Origin: an uncultured Oscillospiraceae bacterium
GTDB taxonomy: Bacteria; Bacillota; Clostridia; Oscillospirales; Oscillospiraceae
Reading direction: 5' to 3'
Assembly (NCBI GenBank): GCA_934643765.1
Contig: CAKUCT010000018.1
Span: 1-16,534, forward strand
DNA: 16,534 bases
Below are positions 5,837 through 13,302 of this stretch, piece after piece; position 1 is the first letter of the stretch, and each line of letters begins with the position of its first letter. The position numbers and the translations under genes are program-made. Under the pieces are notes generated by a model. That model saw only the letters and a list, made by a program, of their open reading frames with translations, was not told the origin of the DNA and searched no databases.

Positions 5837-6847
5837 ATGAAAAGAATTCTCGCATTGCTTCTGGCTGCCTGTATGATGATGGCGCTTCTGGTAGGCTGCG
5901 CATCGTCCGGCAAGAGTGAAGAGGCCGCTTCGGAACGTTCCGACGACCAGCTGTACATGGACACCGCAAGCAAGACCTTCAAAATTGGCTTCATTGAGCA
6001 TTCGTTCGGTACCACCGTTCCCATCGCCTGGCAGGAAGGCATGGAGCGCGAGCTGAGCTACTATCAGAATGTTGAGTTCAAGGCATTCGACGGCGAAGCT
6101 TCCGCCGAAACCCAGGTTTCCATCATGGAAGACCTGATCAACCAGGAATATAACCTCATCTTCCTGCAGTGCGTGGACGCTGCTGCGCTGGCTGACGCTG
6201 TCAAGTCCGCTGAAGAAGCAGGCATCTATGTCATCACCATGAACCTCGACGCCAACACCATCCACGCCGGCCAGATTCAGATGACCGACTACGCCGCTGG
6301 CGTTCTGGTCGCTGACGAAATGGCAAAGGAACTCGGCGAGAAGGGCAACATCTTTGTTGTTGAGGCTCCCGCCGGCGCAACCCGCGGCGACAACCTGGCC
6401 CAGGGCTTCACCGATCAGCTTGCCAAGTATCCCAACATGCAGATCGTTGCCCGCCAGAACGGCGAGTGGGACACCGACGCTGCGTTCAACGTTATGAACA
6501 GCTGGCTGCAGCAGTATGACCAGATCGACGGCGTGTTTGCTATGAACGACATGATGGCGCAGGGCGCTGCTCTGGCGGCACAGGCTGCCGGCCGTCTCGA
6601 CGAGATGGTTGTCTGGGGCGCTGACGGCGACTCCAAGGCTCTGGCTTACATCGAAGACGGTCTGCAGACCGGCACGATCTACACCAACTGCTACGACATG
6701 GGCGCAACGGCTGTCCGTCTTGGCATGTGGCTGCTCTCCAGCGGCGTCGACACCTCTTCTTATCAGTTCACCCCGGTCATCAACGTCGCTCCTGTTGTTG
6801 TGACGAAGGATACCGTCGGCTCGATCGCGGAAGAAGACCGCTGGTAA
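5837..6847 (+). CDS. Sugar ABC transporter substrate-binding lipoprotein (RbsB-like)
   Basis: A 336-residue extracellular lipoprotein that should capture the substrate and deliver it to the adjacent permeases. The signal peptide ends in the lipobox LVGC with Cys21 as the lipidated residue. The mature part is a type-1 periplasmic-binding-protein fold: FKIGFIEHSFGTTVPIAWQEG at the start, a linker with Asp/Glu-rich residues, and VWGADGDSKALAYIEDG in the C-terminal lobe, as in ribose and autoinducer-2 binding proteins. AAAGGAG lies 8 bases before the ATG. First gene of the transport operon and separated from permease 1 by 159 bases with two stem-loops. The ligand cannot be named; no Lsr processing genes are nearby, so autoinducer-2 is not supported. 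Confidence 0.9.
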   Translation: MKRILALLLAACMMMALLVGCASSGKSEEAASERSDDQLYMDTASKTFKIGFIEHSFGTTVPIAWQEGMERELSYYQNVEFKAFDGEASAETQVSIMEDLINQEYNLIFLQCVDAAALADAVKSAEEAGIYVITMNLDANTIHAGQIQMTDYAAGVLVADEMAKELGEKGNIFVVEAPAGATRGDNLAQGFTDQLAKYPNMQIVARQNGEWDTDAAFNVMNSWLQQYDQIDGVFAMNDMMAQGAALAAQAAGRLDEMVVWGADGDSKALAYIEDGLQTGTIYTNCYDMGATAVRLGMWLLSSGVDTSSYQFTPVINVAPVVVTKDTVGSIAEEDRW

Positions 6848-6858
6848 TCTGACCTATC

Positions 6859-6888
6859 GATCCTGCGCGCCGCAAGGCGCGCAGGATC
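6859..6888 (+). other. Stem-loop 1 after the binding-protein gene
   Basis: GATCCTGCGCGCC (6859-6871), GCAA loop, GGCGCGCAGGATC (6876-6888): perfect 13-base arms closed by a GNRA tetraloop. The downstream sequence is TTGAAAAAAC, with no T tract. It is more likely to protect the upstream message or stop part of the transcripts than to end the operon. Confidence 0.75.
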
Positions 6889-6913
6889 TTGAAAAAACAT
6901 TGTTCAGGCATTG

Positions 6914-6959
6914 GATTGAGTCAATTCCTGGTCCGGCAAGGGCCGGAATTGGCTCAATC
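6914..6959 (+). other. Stem-loop 2 between binding protein and permease 1
   Basis: GATTGAGTCAATTCC (6914-6928) pairs with GGAATTGGCTCAATC (6945-6959) with one G-U pair. The inner GGTCC/GGGCC (6930-6934, 6940-6944) continues the helix to a GGCAA loop. Only GGATTTATAG follows, so it is a weak terminator at most. Confidence 0.7.
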
Positions 6960-7006
6960 GGATTTATAGCCATTTCCACCACTTTGATAGCAAGGAGCGA
7001 GACCAC

Positions 7007-8014
7007 ATGACACAACTGAAGAAGCGAAAGATTCTTCTCTTGGCGGTTATGATCGCTATGACAGCCGCCTTCACAATCGTCAGCCCATATTACATCAAAT
7101 TTTCAAACTGGATGAGCATCCTGCGGGAAGCTTCCAACGTCGGCATTCTTGCCGTCGGCATGACGTTCGTCATCATTGTCGGCGGTATCGACCTTTCCGT
7201 CGGTTCCGTCTTTTCTATCTGCGCGATGCTTTACGTGCGGCTGTTTGAGGGCACTTCGCTGCCGACGATTGTGGTCGTTCTGGCTGTGCTCCTGCTCTCT
7301 GTCGGAGTCGGCGTACTCAACGGCCTGTTTGTGACACGGCTGAAGGTGCCGGATTTTATCGCAACGCTTGCCAGCATGACGATCCTGCGCGGCCTGACGA
7401 TCATCGCAGCCCCGCGCGACATGAACGGCAACGTCGCGAGCATCAACATTTCCAACAAGGCGTTTTCCTCTCTGGCTGACAAGATCGGCCCGGTGTATCT
7501 GGTGTTCATCGCGTTTGTGGTCATCTGCGTTGTGGCGCACCTGATCCTGAAGTACACCAGAATCGGCACGAGCGCCTACGCGCTCGGCGCAAATGCAAAG
7601 TCGGCAATGCTTTCGGGCATTGACGCAAAGAAAGTCAAAATGTTCACCTACGGCCTGTCCGGTCTGACGGCGGGCATCGCGGCGACATTCTATACCGCGC
7701 GTATCCGCACGGCAACCGTGGATCTCGGCTCCGGCATTGAGACCTCGGTCATCGCGGCGGTTGTGGTCGGCGGTACGTCCTTTGCCGGCGGCGAAGGCGA
7801 TATCATCGGCACGGCAATCGGCGCAATTTTCCTGAAGGCGCTGCAGAACGGCCTGTACAAGCTCGATATCTCTGCGACCTTCGACCCGATTATCATCGGC
7901 TGCGTGATTATTTTGTCAATCCTGCTGGACAGCATCCTTGCACACTTCTCCGGCAGAAAAGCACCGGCCGGCAAGGCCGCGCGGCGGAAAGGAGCAAGCC
8001 AGAATGCAGAATAA
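7007..8014 (+). CDS. Sugar ABC transporter permease 1 (RbsC-like)
   Basis: A 335-residue polytopic inner-membrane permease of the ribose/galactose/autoinducer-2 type. It begins with a short charged N-terminus and a first membrane segment (about 9-28), and carries the family motif GGIDLSVGS (59-67). GANAKSAMLSGID near the middle is the loop region that contacts the ATPase, and VVVGGTSFAGGEG follows. The tail is basic (KAPAGKAARRKGASQ). AAGGAG lies 9 bases before the ATG. The gene overlaps the start of the ATPase gene by 11 bases, which points to translational coupling. It probably pairs with the different permease at 9520-10485 to form the channel. Confidence 0.92.
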   Translation: MTQLKKRKILLLAVMIAMTAAFTIVSPYYIKFSNWMSILREASNVGILAVGMTFVIIVGGIDLSVGSVFSICAMLYVRLFEGTSLPTIVVVLAVLLLSVGVGVLNGLFVTRLKVPDFIATLASMTILRGLTIIAAPRDMNGNVASINISNKAFSSLADKIGPVYLVFIAFVVICVVAHLILKYTRIGTSAYALGANAKSAMLSGIDAKKVKMFTYGLSGLTAGIAATFYTARIRTATVDLGSGIETSVIAAVVVGGTSFAGGEGDIIGTAIGAIFLKALQNGLYKLDISATFDPIIIGCVIILSILLDSILAHFSGRKAPAGKAARRKGASQNAE

Positions 8015-9527
8015 TGAATTGCTTCAGGTAAACGGGATTGAAAAATCCTTCGGCAGCAACACCGTTATGCGCGATGTCGGCCTGCACATCCGCAAGGGCG
8101 AGATTATGGCGCTGCTCGGTGAAAACGGCGCCGGTAAGTCCACACTCGTGAAAATCCTGACCGGCGTGTACCAGCGCGACGCGGGCAGCATCGTCTTCGA
8201 CGGTGTGGAGTTCCCCTATGTGTTCAATAAAGAGTTTGCCGAGAAGAACGGCATCTCCATTATTTATCAGGAGCTGAGTGACATTCCCACCCTGACCGTC
8301 GCCCAGAACATCTATCTGGGCCACGAGCCGCTGAACAAGCTCGGCCTGATCGATTACAAGAAAATGAACGCCGACGCAAAAGCGGCGATTGAAAAATACG
8401 GGTTTGAACTGAACCCGACCGACCGCCTGTGCGATCTTTCCATCGCGAAAAAGCAGCTGGTCGAGATTCTCAAGGCGCTCAACCAGAACTGCAAGATGCT
8501 GATTATGGACGAGCCGACTGCGTCCTTGAGTGAGAACGAGGTCATCCGTCTGTTCAAGATTGTCAGCGAGCTCAAGAGCCGCGGCATCGCGATTCTGTAC
8601 ATTTCCCACCGCCTCAAGGAGATTGAAAAGATTGCCGACAGCGTGACGATCCTGCGTGACGGCGTGGTTGTGCTGGAAGACAGCATCAAGAACGTCACCC
8701 CCGATCAGATGATCGACTACATGATCGGCAAGAAGCTGGCGGTTTCCAACCAGATCAAGTGTCTGGTGCCGAAGCAGGCGGAGGCTATGCTGGAGGTCAA
8801 GCACCTGACGTCTGCCGGTAAGTTTGAGGACATCAGCTTTGAGGTCAAGCGCGGCGAAGTTCTTGGCATCGGCGGCCTGATCGGCGCGGGCCGGACGGAG
8901 GTTGTGCGCGCCATCTTCGGCGCGGATCCCTTTGACAGCGGCGAGATTCTGCTTGAGGGTAAGCCTTACACCCCATCTTTGAAAAACGCACTGAAGTACG
9001 GCATTGGCTACATTCCCGAAGACCGCCGTCAGCAGGGCATCATTCCGGAAAACGATATTTCCAGGAACATCGGCATCACGAACTTCCATCAGACGAAAGA
9101 CGCCTTCGGCGTCAACCGCAGCAAGGAAGTCAAGCTTGCCAAAAAGATGATCGAGGCCATGGATGTCCATCCGGCAGACCACCGGTATCTGCTGTGCAAC
9201 ATGTCCGGCGGCAACCAGCAGAAGGTTGTGCTTGGCAAGTGGCTGGCGCGGGATATCAAAATCCTGATTGCCGACGAGCCGACAGCCGGCGTTGACATCG
9301 GCGCAAAGTCTGAAATTTACACGACTATTGAGAACCTCTGCGAGCAGGGCGTCAGCGTCATCATTGTCTCGTCCGACCTGCAGGAGCTGGTTCGCATTTC
9401 GGATCGCGTGATCGTATTGCACAAGGGACATGTCTTCAAGGAATTCTCCGAAGGACCTTTGCAGGAAACAGACATTCTGTTGGCAGCGTCCGGGTATACA
9501 TCGAAGGAGGATTTGGACGATGAATAA
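8004..9527 (+). CDS. Sugar ABC transporter double ATPase (RbsA/MglA-like)
   Basis: A 507-residue protein with two ABC domains that powers import through permeases 1 and 2. Domain 1: Walker A GENGAGKST (39-47), the relaxed signature LSIAKKQ (145-151) usual in this family, Walker B LIMDEP (166-171) and switch His202. Domain 2: the degenerate P-loop GLIGAGRTE (291-299), signature MSGGNQQ (400-406) and Walker B LIADEP (421-426), with Ser457-Ser458 in place of the switch His. Degenerate second sites are normal for RbsA and MglA. The frame is open from 7938, but the ATG at 8004 has AAAGGAG 9 bases upstream and fits the family start. It overlaps permease 1 by 11 bases and permease 2 by 8 bases. Confidence 0.94.
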   Translation: MQNNELLQVNGIEKSFGSNTVMRDVGLHIRKGEIMALLGENGAGKSTLVKILTGVYQRDAGSIVFDGVEFPYVFNKEFAEKNGISIIYQELSDIPTLTVAQNIYLGHEPLNKLGLIDYKKMNADAKAAIEKYGFELNPTDRLCDLSIAKKQLVEILKALNQNCKMLIMDEPTASLSENEVIRLFKIVSELKSRGIAILYISHRLKEIEKIADSVTILRDGVVVLEDSIKNVTPDQMIDYMIGKKLAVSNQIKCLVPKQAEAMLEVKHLTSAGKFEDISFEVKRGEVLGIGGLIGAGRTEVVRAIFGADPFDSGEILLEGKPYTPSLKNALKYGIGYIPEDRRQQGIIPENDISRNIGITNFHQTKDAFGVNRSKEVKLAKKMIEAMDVHPADHRYLLCNMSGGNQQKVVLGKWLARDIKILIADEPTAGVDIGAKSEIYTTIENLCEQGVSVIIVSSDLQELVRISDRVIVLHKGHVFKEFSEGPLQETDILLAASGYTSKEDLDDE

Positions 9528-10485
9528 GAAAATCCAGCTGTTGACCCGTTATCATGTTCTGATCATCCTTGTGGCAGTTGTCGCGCTGTTCTCGATCCTG
9601 GTCAGAGGCTTCTTCAGCGTCTCGACGCTGACCAACGTTCTTTGGTCGACCTCTCTTGTCGGCATCATCGCGGCCGGCGCCATTTACCCGATCATCACCG
9701 GCGGCATTGACCTGTCGGTCGGCTCGATTGTCGGTTTGTCCACGGTTATGATGGCGAGCCTGATGAGCAACGCCGGTCTCAGCTTCCCCGTGGCGCTGCT
9801 GGCAACGCTGCTGGTGGGCGCGCTGATCGGTCTGTTCAACGGCGTTCTGACCATCAAGCTCAAGCTCCCCGCATTCGTTGCGACGCTCGCTTCGCAGAAG
9901 ATCGTCCGCGGCATCGCGATGGTCTGGTCCGGCGGCAAGACGATTGCAATCTTCAACCAGCCGACGTTCACCGCGATTGCGACCTACAAAATCTTCGGCG
10001 TCGCCTTCCCGGTCTATCTGATGCTGATTATCACGCTTCTGAGCTACTGGCTGCTTTCGAAGCATTCTTTCGGCCGGAAGATTCTGGCCTGCGGCGGCAA
10101 CGCCACGGCAAGCCGTCTGTCCTGCATCAATGTGGACACGGTCTGCATCATCGGCTACGTGCTCTCCGGCTTCTGCGCTTCGATCACCGGCGTCGTGCTC
10201 AGCTCGCAGACGCAGCAGGGCCGCGCAACGATGGCCGAAGGCTATGAGATGGACGTCATCACGGCAATCGTTCTCGGCGGCGCGGCGCTCTCCGGCGGCA
10301 AGGGCTCCATCTGGGGCAGCCTCTTCGGCGTTGTGCTGGTCGGCATCATCGAGTCCGGCATGACAATGCTCAACGCGCCGTCTGCCTGGCACAGCGTGGT
10401 CAAGGGCGCGATCATCCTGTTCGCAGTTGCATTCAACGTGTTTATTGACGGTCTGGAGCACAGACAAAAGAAAGTCAAAGCCTGA
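9520..10485 (+). CDS. Sugar ABC transporter permease 2 (RbsC-like)
   Basis: A 321-residue membrane permease, related to permease 1 but clearly different from it. It shares GGIDLSVGS (61-69) and the loop GGNATASRLSCIN, and VVLGGAALSGGKG-type residues near the C-terminal third. The start at 9520 overlaps the ATPase stop and has AAGGAGG 9 bases upstream; the open frame from 9430 is not used. Two different permeases around one double ATPase resembles the Lsr-type arrangement rather than the ribose transporter, which uses one permease twice. The stop is followed within 15 bases by cyclase 2. Confidence 0.92.
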   Translation: MNKKIQLLTRYHVLIILVAVVALFSILVRGFFSVSTLTNVLWSTSLVGIIAAGAIYPIITGGIDLSVGSIVGLSTVMMASLMSNAGLSFPVALLATLLVGALIGLFNGVLTIKLKLPAFVATLASQKIVRGIAMVWSGGKTIAIFNQPTFTAIATYKIFGVAFPVYLMLIITLLSYWLLSKHSFGRKILACGGNATASRLSCINVDTVCIIGYVLSGFCASITGVVLSSQTQQGRATMAEGYEMDVITAIVLGGAALSGGKGSIWGSLFGVVLVGIIESGMTMLNAPSAWHSVVKGAIILFAVAFNVFIDGLEHRQKKVKA

Positions 10486-10499
10486 ATGGAGGAACACAA

Positions 10500-11228
10500 A
10501 TGGAAAAGCAATTTTTGAAAAATCTGACGGGCATGTTTGACGAGGCCCAGGTGACAGATCTCGGCTTTGCTATGCAGAAGGACGTCCCTGGCTGGCCGAC
10601 GCACCCGCATTACATGCTCCTTCCCTGGGAAGAAAAGCGGCTTGGCGCGGTTTCCAACCACTTTATGATCTCTATGGGCGAGCACAACGGCACGCACATC
10701 GACGCGTCCTACCACTTCTTCGGCAAGGAAGAGGGCGGCAAGACGATTGACGAGTTCCCGCTGGATAAATTCAGAGGCCCCTGCGCCGTTCTGAAGTTTG
10801 ACGGCTGCGATGAGAACTATCTTGTCTCCAAGCAGGATGTTCTCGACTGGGAGGCGAAAAACGGCGAGATTTCCGAGGGCGATATCGTCCTGTTCTATTT
10901 CGGTTGGGCGTCCCGCTTTGCTCCGCTGCCCGAGGGCGCGGCGTATGTAGACAAGTGGCCCGGCGTCGGCGGCGACGCGGCGGAATATCTGGCGTCCAAG
11001 AAGATTAAGATGATCGGTGTAGACACCTTTGCGGCCGACATCTGGAACAGCACCGGCTATGAAGCGCACAGAGCGCTGCTGTCCAAAGACATCCTGATCA
11101 TGGAAGGTCTCAATAACCTGAATCTGCTTCCGCACTGGGCATATTTCCTGGCGCTTCCGCTGGCACTGGTCGGCGGTTCCGGATCGCCGATGCGCCCGAT
11201 CGCGGTATGGAAAAAAGAAGAAAACTGA
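10500..11228 (+). CDS. Cyclase-family metal-dependent hydrolase (copy 2)
   Basis: A 242-residue member of the same family as the gene at 3694-4371. It has HNGTHIDASYHF (62-73), giving likely metal ligands His62, His66 and Asp68, plus His190 in EAHRALL and Glu202 in MEGLNNL. DVPGWPTHP (28-36) fits the usual N-terminal region. The family's Pro in the HxGTHxDxPxHF motif is Ser here, whereas copy 1 keeps it. The two copies differ in length and in most of their sequence, so they probably act on different intermediates and are not a recent duplication. GGAGG is 7 bases before the ATG. Co-transcribed with the transporter upstream and the dehydrogenase downstream (16-base gap). Confidence 0.85.
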   Translation: MEKQFLKNLTGMFDEAQVTDLGFAMQKDVPGWPTHPHYMLLPWEEKRLGAVSNHFMISMGEHNGTHIDASYHFFGKEEGGKTIDEFPLDKFRGPCAVLKFDGCDENYLVSKQDVLDWEAKNGEISEGDIVLFYFGWASRFAPLPEGAAYVDKWPGVGGDAAEYLASKKIKMIGVDTFAADIWNSTGYEAHRALLSKDILIMEGLNNLNLLPHWAYFLALPLALVGGSGSPMRPIAVWKKEEN

Positions 11229-11244
11229 ACTGGAGGGAATTATC

Positions 11245-11991
11245 ATGGGAGTTCAAGGTAGAGTTGCAATCGTAACCGGCGGCGCGCAGGGCATCGGTCT
11301 TGCCATCGCGACGCTTCTGGCGCAGGGCGGCGCAAAGGTCGCGCTGACGGACGTCAATCTGGAAAAGGCAAAGGCGCAGGCTGAAAAGCTGAACGCGGAA
11401 GGCTACACCACCATGGCAACGTACTGCGATGTCTCCAAACCGGAGAGCATTGAAGCGTCGTTCAAGGAGATTGCGGACAACTTCGGCGGCATCGACATTC
11501 TGGTCAACAACGCCGGTATCCTGTTCTCGACACCGGTGGAAGAGATCACCGAAAAAGAGTGGGATCTGGTCATGGCCATCAACCTCAAGGGCTGCTTCTT
11601 CTGCATGCAGAAGGCCATCCCCTATCTCAAGGGCCGCCAGCATCCGAGAATCATCAACATTTCCTCCGTCGCGGGCAAGATGGGCTCCTATGCCTCTGGC
11701 ATGGCCTATGTCGCGTCCAAGGGCGGCATCCTGTCACTGACCTACGGCATGTCCAGAAGAATGGCTCCGCACCACATCACGGTCAATGCCGTCTGCCCGG
11801 GCACCATTGAAACCGACATCATCCGTCAGTGGACGCCGGAAAAGATCGCCGAGCTCACCGCCAACATTCCGCTCGGCACGCTGGGCCACGCGGAAGACAT
11901 CGCCCAGGCCGTCGCCTTCCTGGCAGCGGATGAAAACGACTTCATCACCGGCGAGGCCATCAGCGTCAACGGCGGCATGTACTGCGGCTAA
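11245..11991 (+). CDS. Short-chain dehydrogenase/reductase
   Basis: A classical SDR of 248 residues, cytoplasmic, which should oxidise or reduce an alcohol/ketone group of the imported compound. The cofactor motif TGGAQGIG is at 11-18; Asp36 at the end of the second strand favours NAD(H) over NADP(H). NNAG is at 88-91, the catalytic Ser141 region NISSVAGKMGS, then Tyr155 and Lys159 in YVASK. The C-terminal ITGEAISVNGG is typical. GGAGGG precedes the ATG at 11245. Position straight after cyclase 2 suggests consecutive steps, for example oxidation to a lactone and its hydrolysis, but this order is inference. Confidence 0.92.
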   Translation: MGVQGRVAIVTGGAQGIGLAIATLLAQGGAKVALTDVNLEKAKAQAEKLNAEGYTTMATYCDVSKPESIEASFKEIADNFGGIDILVNNAGILFSTPVEEITEKEWDLVMAINLKGCFFCMQKAIPYLKGRQHPRIINISSVAGKMGSYASGMAYVASKGGILSLTYGMSRRMAPHHITVNAVCPGTIETDIIRQWTPEKIAELTANIPLGTLGHAEDIAQAVAFLAADENDFITGEAISVNGGMYCG

Positions 11992-12141
11992 GTTTTATAT
12001 GGGGAAACTATGACTGCGGCCTTCGCCGGCGCTTTGGAGCAAAATTCCACGCCGAATGCGCTTGCTGATTGAATCATAGCTTCTTCCTTCTGTGAACACA
12101 TAATTTTGCGCCGCCTAGCGCGGCAGAAAGGTAATACGACA
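11992..12141 (+). other. Structured 150-base gap before transaldolase 2
   Basis: GGCG (12028-12031) with CGCC (12050-12053) and TGGA (12035-12038) with TCCA (12046-12049) form one hairpin with a 3-base bulge. CTATGA (12008-12013) and TCATAG (12074-12079) could close a larger structure. No T tract follows. No convincing promoter is seen; CATAAT (12099-12104) lacks a good -35 box. Transaldolase 2 is therefore probably read through from the operon. Confidence 0.4.
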
Positions 12142-13197
12142 ATGAAAGATACCTATTTTGATTGGCTGGAAGCCGAAACCCCAACCAGATGGTGGCACGA
12201 TTCCGGCAACCCCGATGAGATTGATCTGGCCCTGACCCGCCATGCCAAGGGTGTGACCACGAACCCCGTCCTGACCTACCGGACATTCCAGATGCAGCCG
12301 GAATTCTGGGAGGCGCAGGTCAATCAGATCCCGCAGGATCTGGACTTCGTTGAGCGCGCAGAGGCGCTTCTGAAGCTCGTCGCGACCTATGCGGCCGGCA
12401 AGGTCTATGATATCTATGTTGCCACCAACGGCGAACATGGCTATGCCCTCGGTCAGCTGAACCCCGGCTGGGCAGGCGACTCGGAAAAGATGCTCGCGCA
12501 GGCCAGACGCTATCATTCCTGGGCGCCGAACATTGCCATCAAGCTGCCCGCCACGCGCTCCGGCATTGAGGTCATTGAGCAGATCGCCTCGGAAGGTATT
12601 CCCATCTGCGCAACGCTGAACGTCTCTGTTGCCCAGGCACTGGCAGTGGCAGAGGCTTACGAGCGCGGCCGCAAGAAGGCCATCGAAAACGGCGTGAAGG
12701 TTGCGCCCTGCATCGCTGTGCAGCAGGTTGGCCGTATTGACGACTATCTGCGCGATGTCGCTTCCGATATGAAGCTTGGCTACGACGAGCGTGTCATCAC
12801 CAGCGCCGGTATCGCCGTTGCAAAGCGTTCCTACAAGATTTTCAAGGAGCGCGGCTACAACTCCAAGATCATGCCCGCGGGCTGCCGCGGCGCGCACCAT
12901 CTGACGGCTCTGGCCGGCGGCGATGTGATCTTCAGCATGACGACCCGTGTGCAGGATATGGTTCTGGAAGCCGATCCTGAGAGAGTCCCGCACATCGACG
13001 AGCCGGTGGCCGAGGACATCATGGAAAAGCTCCTGAAGATTCCGGAGTTTGTCCGCGCCTACGAGCCCGACGGCCTCAAGCCGCAGGAGTTCATCACCTT
13101 CGGCGTGATGCAGAAGCTGCTGTCTCAGTTCATGGAGACCGGCTGGGCACCGCTCGAGGTCTACAAGTCCAACAAGAAGTCCGCTCGTTGGATCTAA
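12142..13197 (+). CDS. Transaldolase-family protein (copy 2)
   Basis: A 351-residue aldolase of the transaldolase family, paralogous to the gene at 4408-5439. It has Asp20 in WWHDSGNPDE, TTNP (39-42), Schiff-base Lys134 in NIAIKLPAT, VGRIDDYLRD (197-206) and the subgroup motif MPAGCRGAHH (244-253). The C-terminal EPDGLKPQEFITFG (308-321) is also shared with copy 1. The ATG at 12142 follows AAAGGT about 10 bases upstream and matches the N-terminus of copy 1; an upstream ATG at 12106 is less likely. It closes the plus-strand operon before a strong terminator. Both copies keep the catalytic Lys and differ over most of their length, so both are probably active with separate roles. No kinase that would supply a sugar phosphate is visible in the window. 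Confidence 0.86.
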   Translation: MKDTYFDWLEAETPTRWWHDSGNPDEIDLALTRHAKGVTTNPVLTYRTFQMQPEFWEAQVNQIPQDLDFVERAEALLKLVATYAAGKVYDIYVATNGEHGYALGQLNPGWAGDSEKMLAQARRYHSWAPNIAIKLPATRSGIEVIEQIASEGIPICATLNVSVAQALAVAEAYERGRKKAIENGVKVAPCIAVQQVGRIDDYLRDVASDMKLGYDERVITSAGIAVAKRSYKIFKERGYNSKIMPAGCRGAHHLTALAGGDVIFSMTTRVQDMVLEADPERVPHIDEPVAEDIMEKLLKIPEFVRAYEPDGLKPQEFITFGVMQKLLSQFMETGWAPLEVYKSNKKSARWI

Positions 13198-13207
13198 AAC
13201 AAACAAT

Positions 13208-13246
13208 AAAAGCCAGGTGCGCTTACGCACCTGGCTTTTGGTTTTC
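13208..13246 (+). terminator. Intrinsic terminator at the end of the catabolic operon
   Basis: AAAAGCCAGGTGCG (13208-13221), CTTA loop, CGCACCTGGCTTTT (13226-13239), then GGTTTTC. Perfect 14-base arms, 10 bases after the stop of transaldolase 2. Confidence 0.93.
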
Positions 13247-13256
13247 AAACTTTTTG

Positions 13257-13296
13257 AAAAGAAATGCCTCCAAGTGCGCAGCACTTGGAGGCATTT
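13257..13296 (-). terminator. Intrinsic terminator of the amino acid transporter operon
   Basis: AAATGCCTCCAAGTGC (13262-13277), GCA loop, GCACTTGGAGGCATTT (13281-13296): perfect 16-base arms. On the minus strand it is followed by CTTTTC. It lies 6 bases past the ATPase stop. It sits back to back with the plus-strand terminator and separates the convergent operons. Confidence 0.9.
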
Positions 13297-13302
13297 GCAA
13301 AT

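Noticed and set aside
7908..9431. A 507-codon minus-strand open frame opposite the double ATPase
   Set aside because: The plus strand carries intact Walker and signature motifs over the same bases; the opposite frame shows no family features.
5837..10485. Autoinducer-2 (Lsr) uptake system
   Set aside because: The importer has the two-permease layout of Lsr, but no LsrK, LsrF, LsrG or LsrR-like gene is present, and the neighbours indicate another substrate.
9436..10497. A 353-codon minus-strand open frame opposite permease 2
   Set aside because: It translates to an unusually charged, Asp/Arg/His/Gln-rich sequence typical of the reverse of a membrane protein gene, with no motif.
4408..13197. 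Sulfoquinovose sulfo-transaldolase pathway
   Set aside because: A transaldolase and a dehydrogenase are present, but no sulfoquinovosidase or sugar isomerase is visible, and the cyclases do not fit that pathway.
13208..13296. Two adjacent large inverted repeats as a possible mobile element end
   Set aside because: They are unrelated in sequence, each sits directly after a stop codon of a convergent gene and has a T-rich flank in the right direction, so they are two terminators.
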